From a virus, in IMG/VR virus record IMGVR_UViG_3300042197_002946, positions 86,337 through 150,336 of that record: a stretch of 64,000 nucleotides of DNA; one strand, given 5' to 3'. The notes beneath the pieces are model-generated. The model was not told where the DNA came from. It worked only from the letters and a program-made list of their open reading frames with translations, and did no database searches. Shown one piece after another: positions 46,750 to 54,887 of the stretch. Made by a program: the position numbers and the translations under genes. Every line of letters starts with the position of its first letter. The stretch's first letter is position 1.

Positions 46750-47164
46750 CAATATCCTTTAATTTAGAAAGAAGCGAGTTGGAGGTGTTTCTTATTTGTC
46801 TATAGGTATTTTTATCTGACCTATCCAAAGGTCTGGAGATCTCTTTATTTTCGGTTTGCAATTTCTGGTCTTCTTGCTCTATAATACTTAGTAAATGAGG
46901 TGCTCGCAGGGAATATATTTTTGCAGCTTTCGAGCTATTCAGAGCCCTTACTATGGCTCTAGCGTCGTATTTCTTTACTAATTTATTAGCAGTAGCAATT
47001 TGGTTACGATAATATGCAGACCATTTTTTACTTAGCCAAAATCGCGCATGTAAATCTTCTTTGGATAGTTTAGCTTTTTTCTCACATATTAGTTCTGTAA
47101 TATATTGAGCAGCTGATACTGTTTTTCCATTGGAGTACTTGGACGGAAACTGATTGTTATTCAT
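46736..47164 (-). CDS. Hypothetical basic protein upstream of recA
   Basis: The protein has 142 residues, basic and helical: KYSNGKTVSAAQYITELICE, WLSKKWSAYYRNQIATANKL, then RAIVRALNSSKAAKIYSLRA. The KW-x-x-Y-Y-R-N-Q segment and the later R-A-P-H-L element look conserved. Nucleic-acid binding is plausible. It overlaps recA by 14 bases and the HTH protein by ATGA. No family recognised. Confidence 0.6.
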   Translation of the reverse strand: MNNNQFPSKYSNGKTVSAAQYITELICEKKAKLSKEDLHARFWLSKKWSAYYRNQIATANKLVKKYDARAIVRALNSSKAAKIYSLRAPHLLSIIEQEDQKLQTENKEISRPLDRSDKNTYRQIRNTSNSLLSKLKDIDDGT

Positions 47165-47502
47165 TGGTCTCTGTTTGGTCGAAACACACCCTTCATTTCC
47201 TTGTTCTTGGGCACTAGTTTAGATCTGGCGGCATCATGTACCTCTGACGCCTCTTTAGTCATAATAGCAACAGACTTGCTTTTCTTGGCTGAGGTCTGAT
47301 TAATCATAAGGTTAGGATACTTCCCTACCTTAGATGTTGCAACAGGGATATTTGTATCGGATCCTGCACTAGCTTGTTTTTCTATAACAGACGATACTTG
47401 TTTAGTAGTTATGCCTAACTCTTTAGCTATTTGTTCAATCGATTGTCCCTGGCTATTAAGCCAATGTACCGCATAAGTATTTGATTTGCTCAGCTTGGCC
47501 AT
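47161..47502 (-). CDS. Small HTH protein
   Basis: The protein has 113 residues. YAVHWLNSQGQSIEQIAKEL followed by GITTKQVSSVIEK is a helix-turn-helix of the sigma-70 region 4/LuxR-like kind. The rest is Ser/Lys-rich and looks disordered. Likely DNA-binding, perhaps regulatory for this operon; target unknown. ATGA and TAATG overlaps couple it to both neighbours. Confidence 0.6.
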   Translation of the reverse strand: MAKLSKSNTYAVHWLNSQGQSIEQIAKELGITTKQVSSVIEKQASAGSDTNIPVATSKVGKYPNLMINQTSAKKSKSVAIMTKEASEVHDAARSKLVPKNKEMKGVFRPNRDQ

Positions 47503-47891
47503 TATTGCATCTCTCTTTCTGTATTAAGTAACCATGAAACATTTTTTGTGCGTAAAAAGTTCAAATAGGCGTTAAACGCATTTTGGTTAACGGTAATAAA
47601 TTTAGATGTGGGTCTAGTTTGATCTTTTCCTCTATATGCTGCCCTGTCTCCATATACTGATGCTGGATTGTATGGCTTATACATATGATCAACTCTAATC
47701 ATTAGCTTTTTTGTAGAGTCTTCTCTATACAATACTTTGGCTAGAGTTTTAGCGCTATCTTCACTGTCTGATCGATAGTTATGACTATCGTCAACAAAAT
47801 CATGCTCATCGATAAACGCATAATATTCATTCTCATTGGCTGAGACAGCCTTAGCTCTTTGAAAAATAAAATTGTTTACTTTCTTACTCAT
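47502..47891 (-). CDS. Paralogue A of a tandem pair, hypothetical
   Basis: The protein has 129 residues from the ATG at 47891, which forms ATGA with the previous stop; an ATG at 47921 has no SD. The C-terminus SKFITVNQNAFNAYLNFLRT (and KNVSWLL after it) is nearly the same as in the next gene upstream, and both begin with a short arm followed by an EYY-x(n)-H-D-F-x-D-D/E element. No catalytic motif. A local gene duplication is the simplest reading. Confidence 0.65.
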   Translation of the reverse strand: MSKKVNNFIFQRAKAVSANENEYYAFIDEHDFVDDSHNYRSDSEDSAKTLAKVLYREDSTKKLMIRVDHMYKPYNPASVYGDRAAYRGKDQTRPTSKFITVNQNAFNAYLNFLRTKNVSWLLNTEREMQ

Positions 47892-48286
47892 ATCACTTCT
47901 CTTTCTAGGTCTACTAGCCATCTAGTGTTTTTTGTCTTCAAGAATTCTAAATATTTTTGAAATACGGCTTGATTAACCTCTATAAATTTGGATCCTCCCT
48001 TGCATACCTTATTTACAAATTTATTAGGCTCAGGTATGGTTTCATTACTAATAGGATTGAATGGCTTATTGGATGCATTGACGCAGATATAAAATCTAAA
48101 TTGACTATTGGCTCCAAATGTTTTGGTTAATTTATTACGCAAACACTTGGCATATACTTTGTCAGAATTGTGATTGTTAACCCTTGGAAATCCATCTTCA
48201 TCCAAAAAATCATGATTACCATTTAGAGTATAATATTCACTAATACCATCAGTATTAGAAATATTATGAATTGCGTTTTTTCTCAT
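47888..48286 (-). CDS. Paralogue B of a tandem pair, hypothetical
   Basis: The protein has 132 residues. The start is set at the ATG at 48286 because it lines up with paralogue A; a GTG at 48337 would add 17 residues with no match to the paralogue. SD is weak. SKFIEVNQAVFQKYLEFLKT and TRWLVDLEREV mirror paralogue A, and EYYTLNGNHDFLDEDG mirrors its N-terminal element. Function unknown. Confidence 0.65.
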   Translation of the reverse strand: MRKNAIHNISNTDGISEYYTLNGNHDFLDEDGFPRVNNHNSDKVYAKCLRNKLTKTFGANSQFRFYICVNASNKPFNPISNETIPEPNKFVNKVCKGGSKFIEVNQAVFQKYLEFLKTKNTRWLVDLEREVI

Positions 48287-48662
48287 GAAGTTTTCTTTTC
48301 TTTTTAATAGGCTTATCAGTCCATTTGGTTTTAACACCCCGTTGTATCCGCGACATTCCTTTTGGTAATTCTACATTAGGTTCAGAATCTTTGTAGGAAT
48401 TATGCTTATTATATAAAGCTAGTTTTTCATCATCTGATAACTTATCTCTATTCCTATTTGCGAGATCTCCTATGGTTCTTAGTTCTGAGTCCGATTTTTT
48501 AACACTAGTGTTGATAGTCATAGCATCTTCTACATACAGTCTACGGGTATGCTTGTTGTGACTGCATTCGTCGCATTTAGGAGATTCTTCATATTTTGAG
48601 TAGGTAAAAAATAACTCAAATTTATGCTTGCACTTGTCACATATATAAGAATAGACAGGCAT
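48264..48662 (-). CDS. FmdB-like zinc-ribbon protein
   Basis: The protein has 132 residues from the ATG at 48662, which shares one base with the stop of the HNH gene (TAATG). MPVYSYICDKCKHKFELFF and KCDECSHNKHTRRLY form the two knuckles of the FmdB regulatory zinc ribbon (C-x2-C, about 20 residues, C-x2-C). The tail is basic and disordered (KPIKKKRKLHEKKR), suited to DNA or RNA contact. Confidence 0.7.
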   Translation of the reverse strand: MPVYSYICDKCKHKFELFFTYSKYEESPKCDECSHNKHTRRLYVEDAMTINTSVKKSDSELRTIGDLANRNRDKLSDDEKLALYNKHNSYKDSEPNVELPKGMSRIQRGVKTKWTDKPIKKKRKLHEKKRNS

Positions 48663-49243
48663 TACTGATACGATCCTGGTATGTAGTAAATCCATTCAGA
48701 GGGAATATCGTTCTTTATCTTAGAGAGATAGGACACTATTGGCAAGTAGGTTTCGTTTTTTTTAGGTACGATTGGTAGATTTTTAATAGGCATTCCTGCT
48801 TGCGTAGGTGTTTTATTGCCCTTTTTTCTATTGCACTTAATACAAGCCGTGACTATATTGGTCCAGCATGTTGGAGATGATCTATCGTCCGACCACCTAG
48901 ATTTAGGTATAACATGGTCATATGTTAAATCTGCTAGATCTTTTTTATATCCACAATATTGGCATGTAAAATTATCTCTGATAAAAAGATTTTTTCTAGA
49001 AAATTTAACCTCATGATGAAAAATTTTGAGATATCTTACAGTCCGAGCTACTGCTGGAATAGGATGTTTTTTATTGTTAGTCCCTAGTATATGATCATCT
49101 TTATAAAAGTCTAGTATCTCTATTCCTATCTTGGAATTATAAAGATTCCTGGTAGATAAGACTATAGCTCTCTGCCAACCAATGACAGTTAGCAGAGAGT
49201 AGTCTGAATTAAGAATTAAACAATGCTTATGATCCGTGTCCAT
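48662..49243 (-). CDS. HNH endonuclease
   Basis: The protein has 193 residues. The nuclease core is FTCQYCGYKK, LTYDHVIPKSR and a CIKCNRKKGNKTP end: two zinc Cys pairs, the catalytic D-H and the later N of an HNH motif. The N-terminal part (CLILNSDYSLLTVIGWQRAI) matches the usual arm of stand-alone HNH proteins common in bacteria and phages. It could be a homing-type nuclease or serve packaging or repair. It overlaps phoH by 17 bases. Confidence 0.85.
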   Translation of the reverse strand: MDTDHKHCLILNSDYSLLTVIGWQRAIVLSTRNLYNSKIGIEILDFYKDDHILGTNNKKHPIPAVARTVRYLKIFHHEVKFSRKNLFIRDNFTCQYCGYKKDLADLTYDHVIPKSRWSDDRSSPTCWTNIVTACIKCNRKKGNKTPTQAGMPIKNLPIVPKKNETYLPIVSYLSKIKNDIPSEWIYYIPGSYQ

Positions 49244-49964
49244 TTTGTTCTATCGCATCAAGCCTATACAAAATCTTTTCGATAATAGGATTTCTTACAA
49301 TATCACTATAATCTAACTGTGCTATCCCTACCCCAGCTATATCCGTTAATGCATTGGTGATCGTAGCAAAACCTCCACGAGCATTTCTTAATAAGTCCGA
49401 TTGACTAGTGTCCCCCGTTAAAACCATTTTACTATCCAAACCAATTCTGGTTAATAACATTTTAAGCTGATCATACGAAGCATTTTGGCATTCATCTGCT
49501 ACAATAAAGGTATTATGAAAATTGCGACCTCTCATTAGTCCTAGAGGCACAACTTCTATACGATTATTAGTTTTATGAGCATTATACTCACCAGAGGAAA
49601 TAAAATAGTTGATTTCATCTAGAATAGGCAGTAGGTACGGATGCAGTTTTTCTTCCGCTGTTCCTGGTAAATATCCAATCTTTTCTCCTGACTCTACTAC
49701 TGGTCTAGTGATTACAATTTTTTTTACTTTTTCATCTGATAAGTATTCCAATGCCATGCCTATAGCAATATGCGTCTTACCGCTTCCTGCTACGCCATGA
49801 CACAATGTTATACTATTTTCTGCTATGGTTCTAATATATTCTTGCTGATTTTTACTTCTTGGTTTTAGTCGGTTTCTAAATCCATAAGTAATAGCCGGGG
49901 CATCTATGGGGTTTGTTAAGTCTATAGCACCTCTACGCTTTTTTGTGTTTTTATTTTTTCTCAA
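49227..49964 (-). CDS. phoH: PhoH-like ATPase
   Basis: The protein has 245 residues. Walker A is CHGVAGSGKTHIAIG; then come KIVITRPVVESGEKIGYLPG, the Walker B strand NTFIVADECQNA and MVLTGDTSQSD. The PhoH core is complete. In phages it is a predicted RNA-linked ATPase or helicase whose role is still debated. The start is TTG at 49964, chosen because AGAGGT stands seven bases upstream and no ATG occurs nearby. Confidence 0.92.
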   Translation of the reverse strand: MRKNKNTKKRRGAIDLTNPIDAPAITYGFRNRLKPRSKNQQEYIRTIAENSITLCHGVAGSGKTHIAIGMALEYLSDEKVKKIVITRPVVESGEKIGYLPGTAEEKLHPYLLPILDEINYFISSGEYNAHKTNNRIEVVPLGLMRGRNFHNTFIVADECQNASYDQLKMLLTRIGLDSKMVLTGDTSQSDLLRNARGGFATITNALTDIAGVGIAQLDYSDIVRNPIIEKILYRLDAIEQNGHGS

Positions 49965-49989
49965 CGTATTTACCTCTAGGAGTAAGAAA

Positions 49990-52182
49990 TTAAATTAGAC
50001 ATGCGCCGCCAGCACAACTAATTTCCTCAATTCCTAGTGTATTATCCTCTGTTTCCAGTAGTTGTGTATAATCTACTTTATTGAAACCGTTAAATAAATC
50101 GCAGTAAACTTTCCAATTATATACATCCTTCATACAGTATGTTAGTCTTTTAACATCACTATCGAAATATTTGCCAGCAAAATTTTTCATTTTGGTAACA
50201 AATTTGAGTTTATCTTGATGATCCGTCTCTTTTGCTTGGTTCATAGAAACATAATCACAAGCCGCCCACAGATTATTGTCAAAAGCATTAATACCAAGCT
50301 CGATCAATCCAGAACACCATAATGCAGCGTCTCCGTACTCTTTAACTATTTCTCTACTAGTATAAACAGTAGTAAATGGAGCCTGAGGATAGTCCTTATC
50401 TCCACTTTGAGGGATGAGAGATATACCAGCAAAATATTTGCGATTCTGATAAATATATTTCTTAACTTCATCCCATTCATCAGGCTTCACGGTTACTGTA
50501 TTACTAACATTATGACTTAGATACTGTTGAGTACATAACGATCTATTCTTTCCAGAATAAACCCAGTTCTTCTGGGTGTCTTTTACAATAGCTAACATTT
50601 CTATAGCTGGTAATTGATTCTTTAGCTTTGCCCCGTCTGGTACTTCTATGGGGAATTTAATAACCTCATCGGTATTGTTGGCAGACCATGAGGATTTTTC
50701 ACAAGCCTGAGGGTTTACTTTCTTAAAGTGCTGATAGGGGGCTTCTAATACGTTGGCTTGTACATGGCGTATATATCGTTTGGCATGATGGGGATGGATG
50801 CCTGAGCTTGTGCCTAGCATACTCGAAGAGGTTCCTTCCGGTTTGAGACACGTGACCCTAGCCGCTTGATTAATGTTAAGCTTGGCAGCAAACTCTTTAT
50901 TGGTTTCTACCGCAATTTTAGCTCCATTTTTCAAAACCTTTTCTGTTAATACAAGATCATGCTTTTCCATAATACCCGTTAGAGATACTCCTAGCAGAGC
51001 TTCTCTTTCAAAGATTTTTTTACTAATATCTCCCAGATAATCAAGATCTGTAAAGCCTGCTTGTAAAGTTCCAATAATTGCAGCTGCTCTACATCTTTCA
51101 TAGAAATCTTCTTCGTCTACAACACTAGAACAATTAATAGTCGAAAGATTGCAACCTTGCCAACCGCTCTTACCGCTTTCTTCGTCAACAGGCCACATAC
51201 CTACTTCTACACATGGATTAAAAGTCATCTCTGTAGAATCGCTCCAAATAAATCCAGGTTCTCCGAATTCTTTGACGCTTTCCATCAATTGAGAAAATTC
51301 TTCAAATGTTGTTTCTTCTTTGAGTAGTAATGCTGAATTATTACTACGAGCCCTTTGCGGATTTTCTATGTACCAGTTACCTGTTTTGGCTTTGGCCATC
51401 TCATCATCGTCAGCACTAAATAGTGCAAGGGATGCGCTTCTACGAACTCCCCCAGATAATACTGCATCACTACTAAACATCACAATATCATAGGCATCTA
51501 TAGGCCGTAGTTTCTTTTGACCATTAGAGATGCAGCGATCCAATAGGGCTCTAATTTTTTCCAGACCTTTAGCTAATGGCTCAAAACCTGGGGCCTTGCC
51601 CACGCCAGAGCTTAGAGAAGACCCCTTAGTTCTAATTTGAGAATAATCGAAGACTACATAAGAGTTTTTATATTGTTTAAATTCTTCTATCGGTTTACTA
51701 AAATATGAGCTTAATAGCACTCCCAATGCATCCGACCAACCCTCGATACTATCCTCTACGATATATTTTTGACCTTCTTCTGCTGGAGGATCGTGTTCTA
51801 GGGTGGGAAGTTTGGCTACGTGATGCTTTTGAACACTGAAGCCAGTACCACTGCCACATAATAATAACCAAAAACACTCTTGGAAAAAGCGTAAACGATC
51901 ACAATATGAGCTAGTACAATTATAGATTTTAGCATGGCGCTTGAGAATTGGTTCGCCGCCAAATTGCAAAGCCCTTTGACTCCCCAATACTTTCTTTTTA
52001 TGCATTATATCATAGGCCCAATCAATATCCCCAGACACCCCAAAAGCATCATACTTGATATGCATCATATTGCGCACTCTATCAACCGCTTCTTTCCATG
52101 TTTCTCTGCGATTTTTGTCTTCTAGCCAACGAGCATATTTACTAACAAAAGTATAATTCTGTAATTCTTGCAGAGCGGACAT
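49990..52182 (-). CDS. nrdJ: Adenosylcobalamin-dependent (class II) ribonucleotide reductase
   Basis: The protein has 730 residues, close to the monomeric Lactobacillus leichmannii enzyme (739). KIYNCTSSYCD supplies the first redox Cys, FNPCVEVGM the thiyl-radical Cys, GCNLSTINCS the second active-site Cys, and the end EISCAGGAC (C723, C728) the reducing pair. CLKPEGTSSSMLGTSSG is the substrate-phosphate loop. No separate activator or small subunit gene is visible, as expected for class II. SD AAGGAG precedes the ATG. It needs B12 from the host and works aerobically or anaerobically, giving dNTPs for the phage. Confidence 0.95.
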   Translation of the reverse strand: MSALQELQNYTFVSKYARWLEDKNRRETWKEAVDRVRNMMHIKYDAFGVSGDIDWAYDIMHKKKVLGSQRALQFGGEPILKRHAKIYNCTSSYCDRLRFFQECFWLLLCGSGTGFSVQKHHVAKLPTLEHDPPAEEGQKYIVEDSIEGWSDALGVLLSSYFSKPIEEFKQYKNSYVVFDYSQIRTKGSSLSSGVGKAPGFEPLAKGLEKIRALLDRCISNGQKKLRPIDAYDIVMFSSDAVLSGGVRRSASLALFSADDDEMAKAKTGNWYIENPQRARSNNSALLLKEETTFEEFSQLMESVKEFGEPGFIWSDSTEMTFNPCVEVGMWPVDEESGKSGWQGCNLSTINCSSVVDEEDFYERCRAAAIIGTLQAGFTDLDYLGDISKKIFEREALLGVSLTGIMEKHDLVLTEKVLKNGAKIAVETNKEFAAKLNINQAARVTCLKPEGTSSSMLGTSSGIHPHHAKRYIRHVQANVLEAPYQHFKKVNPQACEKSSWSANNTDEVIKFPIEVPDGAKLKNQLPAIEMLAIVKDTQKNWVYSGKNRSLCTQQYLSHNVSNTVTVKPDEWDEVKKYIYQNRKYFAGISLIPQSGDKDYPQAPFTTVYTSREIVKEYGDAALWCSGLIELGINAFDNNLWAACDYVSMNQAKETDHQDKLKFVTKMKNFAGKYFDSDVKRLTYCMKDVYNWKVYCDLFNGFNKVDYTQLLETEDNTLGIEEISCAGGACLI

Positions 52183-52307
52183 ATTTTCTCCTTGATATTA
52201 ATACTATTAGAAGCTGACGATCATCGTGATAAGGGCATCAGCGGTAAAAAGAATGGTATACATACGATATTGATAATGATTGAGTATCAATTGATTTTTC
52301 AGATGCT

Positions 52308-52775
52308 CTATAATACACCAGACAGGGTATCTAGCCAAGATAGATCTGGTTGAATTTTTTCTATTTCTATACAACTCATCTTCACAAATAAATCAAATCT
52401 TTTCTTGGCTTCGTCATCGAATAAATGTGTTCCATGTTGATCAGACATAACTACTTTCGTCACTCCTTCTTGCCACAAGGCCATAATACAATCATTACAA
52501 CTCTGCCCTGTTACATAAGCTATTCCATTATCTGGTCGAACCACACAATTACTTAAAGCATTTCTTTCAGCATGAATCATCCAAGGATATTTTTCTGGTC
52601 GCGAAGTTGGTAGTTGAGTATCATCCAATCCTCGCGGAAAACCGTTATACCCCACACCCAGAATACGATTGTGTCGATCTGTTATAATGCAGCCGTGTTG
52701 GGTGTGTATGTCGTGACTTCTTTTAGAAACGGCTTTGGCTAATCCTAAGAAATAATTATTCCATGAAGGGCGCAT
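52308..52775 (-). CDS. dCMP deaminase
   Basis: The protein has 155 residues. The zinc site is MIHAERNALSNCVV (H-A-E) plus GQSCNDCIMALWQEG (C-x-x-C), the ComEB/dCMP deaminase type. GYNGFPRGLDD is the substrate loop. Deaminates dCMP to dUMP for thymidylate synthesis, in line with the kinase and reductase genes. Preceded by AAGGA and a near-consensus promoter, so it is probably the first gene of its transcript, with nrdJ 125 bases further on. Confidence 0.92.
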   Translation of the reverse strand: MRPSWNNYFLGLAKAVSKRSHDIHTQHGCIITDRHNRILGVGYNGFPRGLDDTQLPTSRPEKYPWMIHAERNALSNCVVRPDNGIAYVTGQSCNDCIMALWQEGVTKVVMSDQHGTHLFDDEAKKRFDLFVKMSCIEIEKIQPDLSWLDTLSGVL

Positions 52776-52811
52776 AAAATCCTTAATGTTCGACTACAAC
52801 GTGACGATATC

Positions 52812-52840
52812 ATTGTAACCTAGACTTCACGACTAGTCAA
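52812..52840 (-). promoter_or_regulatory. Sigma70-type promoter for the dCMP deaminase and nrdJ genes
   Basis: Minus strand: TTGACT (52840-52835), a 17-base spacer, TACAAT (52817-52812), about 37 bases from the deaminase ATG. Five of six bases match in each box. Confidence 0.85.
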
Positions 52841-52848
52841 GACACTGT

Positions 52849-53136
52849 TTAATCTTTGTATGGAATCCAGTGTTTTCGCACAAAAACCATATTGATAAAA
52901 AACCCACAAAAGGCGCTCAAAACATTGCTGACTATTGGCTGAGTCGTATCCTGTAATGGGTTTAACCAAATACTTAACAACAGACTAATCCAGAAACTAG
53001 CACACTCATGGCACAACAAAGGAGTTCGGACGTATGCTATTTTAGCAATAAGGTTACGTAAGGGTCTACTTGCTTCGGTATCACCCCAAGCATAAGACAA
53101 TCCCAAAGAACAAAAAAGATAGATTAAAAAAATCAT
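52849..53136 (-). CDS. Small membrane protein, DUF1360-like
   Basis: The protein has 95 residues. A hydrophobic N-terminus (MIFLIYLFCSLGLSYAW) is followed by LLCHECASFWISLLLSIWL and an NVLSAFCGFFINMVF segment, so two or three membrane spans. The L-x-C-x-x-C-x-S-F-W motif and the preceding 'S-x-x-P-L-R-x-x-I' match the DUF1360 family of small phage and bacterial membrane proteins. Role unknown. It shares one base with the gene upstream (TAATG). Confidence 0.7.
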   Translation of the reverse strand: MIFLIYLFCSLGLSYAWGDTEASRPLRNLIAKIAYVRTPLLCHECASFWISLLLSIWLNPLQDTTQPIVSNVLSAFCGFFINMVFVRKHWIPYKD

Positions 53137-53375
53137 TATATAGGCTCGCAGGCAAAGCAGTACATAGTATTATCAGTCGGCGTAATGGTTGGAGTGCCCG
53201 CCGGAACCCCATATCCTGGAGAACAATAATTAGCTACAAATTCCCAAGAACTTCCACCACCACACGGACAACTACTTGGCCCATGATAAAAGTATTTGTA
53301 AATATTACTACTATTACAATCAGCTTTAGTAGTTAACATACTATAAATTGGACCATCACTATTATTATAAGTCAT
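53136..53375 (-). CDS. Short Cys-rich protein of the PI(F/Y)S family
   Basis: The protein has 79 residues. After a short arm comes DGPIYSMLTTKADC, the N-terminal motif shared with the proteins at 54273 and 54914. CPCGGGSSWEFVANYC and CFACEPI hold most of its seven Cys; a PTITPTDN stretch recalls the Thr/Pro linkers. No signal peptide. Possibly a minor virion decoration subunit. The start has AGAGA about nine bases upstream. Confidence 0.55.
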   Translation of the reverse strand: MTYNNSDGPIYSMLTTKADCNSSNIYKYFYHGPSSCPCGGGSSWEFVANYCSPGYGVPAGTPTITPTDNTMYCFACEPI

Positions 53376-53406
53376 AGGTGATATCTCTTTAGTTGGTGTC
53401 TAATAA

Positions 53407-53811
53407 CTATAAGAAATACACCACGACTCCATCATCTCGTTCTACAATGCTAAACATTCTAAACATCTTTCCTGGCAAAGTTGAGGCAAAATTCTGCCAA
53501 GATTCCTCACCTTTTGGAATAACAAACATTCGACCAGCATAATTATTGTTTTGTCTTTCTGCTTTAATTTTATCCATTTCTGTTTTTAAAGCATTAGGAT
53601 CCTTAACGTATTTATTCATTACTAAAGGATCTTTTTCTAGCTGTTCTGTAAAAAATTTGATTACTCGTCCTCGACATGTGCAGTTGGGATTATTTTTAAA
53701 TGTTACCAGATCAGCTAATATTGTTGAAAAATCATTTTGTAGTTGATTAAAAACACTGTCATCTTTAATAATAAAAGATAATGCGTCTCCTAATTGATCC
53801 ATAGAAATCAT
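53407..53811 (-). CDS. Hypothetical protein, 134 aa
   Basis: AGAGGA stands eight bases before the ATG. Mostly helical at the N-terminus (LGDALSFIIKDDSVFNQLQN), with a single CTC Cys pair in the middle, and beta-rich at the end (MFRMFSIVERDDGVVVYFL). The upstream region has a weak promoter-like pair. Unrecognised; coding looks real from the SD and length. Confidence 0.5.
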   Translation of the reverse strand: MISMDQLGDALSFIIKDDSVFNQLQNDFSTILADLVTFKNNPNCTCRGRVIKFFTEQLEKDPLVMNKYVKDPNALKTEMDKIKAERQNNNYAGRMFVIPKGEESWQNFASTLPGKMFRMFSIVERDDGVVVYFL

Positions 53812-53859
53812 AAATAAAATCCTCTTATAAGAATGTTAATGGTCACATCACCTAGAACT

Positions 53860-53887
53860 ATTATATGTGTCTGTGTACCGAACACAA
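53860..53887 (-). promoter_or_regulatory. Possible promoter for the 134-aa gene
   Basis: Minus strand: TTGTGT (53887-53882), 16 bases, TATAAT (53865-53860), about 50 bases from the ATG. The -10 box is perfect; the -35 matches at three of six positions. The 134-base intergenic space around it holds no ORF I can support. Confidence 0.5.
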
Positions 53888-53945
53888 GCGGTATCTTTAA
53901 TTATGAGTTTCTGTATTAGTTCCGTTCTTAATTAAATGGTAAAAA

Positions 53946-54260
53946 TTAGCATGGAGCAGAAGGACAAGTCCCGTTACAGCACCCTGTGCGTATATTCGTT
54001 CCCCCCAGACCATAACAATAAGAACTATAATCCTCTTCTTCAGTCAAAAGGACATATGAATAGGTTTCTGGGGTACACGCAAAATATTTTCCGTCCTCGC
54101 GACTAAAATCTGCTCCAGTGTTTATGTACCCTGGCGGACAAGGATAATCAGCAAACCATTCAACTAAATATATAAAATTAGATGCGGAACTAGCAAGAAA
54201 AATATTAATTTTAGGCATTCCTGATTTTGAATAATTAACAACCACATACCACTGTTGCAT
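53946..54260 (-). CDS. Cys-rich small protein
   Basis: The protein has 104 residues. The N-terminal third is hydrophobic-polar beta (MQQWYVVVNYSKSGMPKINI), then a Cys-rich part (YPCPPGYINTG, CTPETYSYVLL) and a terminal CCNGTCPSAPC. No PI(F/Y)S motif, but composition and position match the neighbouring family. It lies 12 bases after, and in frame with, the stop of the 59-residue gene. Only a G-run sits directly before its ATG, so translation may depend on coupling. Confidence 0.5.
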   Translation of the reverse strand: MQQWYVVVNYSKSGMPKINIFLASSASNFIYLVEWFADYPCPPGYINTGADFSREDGKYFACTPETYSYVLLTEEEDYSSYCYGLGGTNIRTGCCNGTCPSAPC

Positions 54261-54272
54261 TCCCCCCGCCCG

Positions 54273-54452
54273 CTATTGGGGGCAGGCGCAGCAATACTCT
54301 GCGGCAAGATGATCCATGGCCTCGCTGACCCAAAAATTATAGCACTGTTGGTACGACGCGAAGGCCTGCGGCGCATTCGGATCCGTTGGCCAGTAAGAGC
54401 AGGAATACTGGCACTTCGCATCCAAATTACTAAAAATTGGTTCATCACTCAT
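54273..54452 (-). CDS. Very short Cys-rich protein of the PI(F/Y)S family, 59 aa
   Basis: ATG at 54452 has a strong SD (GGAGG, six bases away). The product begins SDEPIFSNLDAKCQYSC and ends in EYCCACPQ, with seven Cys and several Tyr and Trp. Its first codons share 14 identical bases with the gene at 54914-55324, so the family relation is visible in DNA. The in-frame stop is TAG at 54273-54275. Function unknown. Confidence 0.7.
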   Translation of the reverse strand: MSDEPIFSNLDAKCQYSCSYWPTDPNAPQAFASYQQCYNFWVSEAMDHLAAEYCCACPQ

Positions 54453-54558
54453 AAAATACCTCCATTATATGTACGTAATAATATTTACTAAATTTACCAA
54501 ATAATATTTTCACTAAACATTTATCCTAAACTCAGAATAAATAAAAATAATTTCTCAG

Positions 54559-54564
54559 TATAAT
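54559..54564 (+). promoter_or_regulatory. Possible -10 box for the plus-strand HTH gene
   Basis: TATAAT lies 48 bases before the ATG at 54613. No good -35 box is visible at 16-18 bases, so another factor or an extended element may be needed. The 160-base divergent region 54453-54612 is very AT-rich and contains no other supported feature. Confidence 0.4.
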
Positions 54565-54612
54565 CGTATAACAATGTCAGCAATTGAGACTGACTAACCC
54601 ACGGATGAAAAC

Positions 54613-54876
54613 ATGAAAACCATCACTTGTAAAGAACTGGCTAAGGGTCTTGGCTGCAACTACGTTATCGCCGCCGGAATCATGAACCTACTCGTCAAAA
54701 CAGGACAAGCAAAAGTCGTAGCCAAAGTTTTTCACGAAAGCGGACGCGGAAAGCCAACTAGAATCTATATGCTCCCCAAACAAGTCAAACTCAACATTCC
54801 CACCACTAAACCCAGCCCAGTCTATAAACTCGTAGGAAATAAACTCATCCAAGCAAAATACCGAAAAACAGCCTAA
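54613..54876 (+). CDS. Lone plus-strand HTH DNA-binding protein
   Basis: The protein has 87 residues. KTITCKELAKGLGCNYVIAA, then GIMNLLVKTGQAKVV and GRGKPTRIYMLPK form a winged-helix layout: recognition helix followed by a beta wing. The tail is Pro/Lys-rich. Codons differ from neighbours, with ATC, CTC, GTC, AAC and TAC frequent where nearby genes prefer ATT, TTA and GTT/GTA. It has its own -10-like box and terminator inside a minus-strand region. Probably a small regulator, strongly expressed or recently acquired; target unknown. Confidence 0.7.
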   Translation: MKTITCKELAKGLGCNYVIAAGIMNLLVKTGQAKVVAKVFHESGRGKPTRIYMLPKQVKLNIPTTKPSPVYKLVGNKLIQAKYRKTA

Positions 54877-54887
54877 ATAACCCAAAC

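Noticed and set aside
52183-52307. An 18-codon hydrophobic ORF and a GCTGA...TCAGC inverted repeat before nrdJ, considered as a leader peptide or B12 riboswitch
   Set aside because: No SD before the ORF, no B12-box sequence, and the stem is short without a T tract; the 125 bases are too few for a cobalamin riboswitch.
54164-54448. Basic 94-codon ORF on the minus strand near 54400
   Set aside because: It is the wrong frame of the 59-residue Cys-rich gene, which has a strong SD and shares its start with a paralogue; the 94-codon frame has none.
54453-54480. TATAAT just upstream of the 59-residue gene as its promoter
   Set aside because: It lies directly against the GGAGG; transcription would begin inside the ribosome-binding site, and no -35 box is seen.
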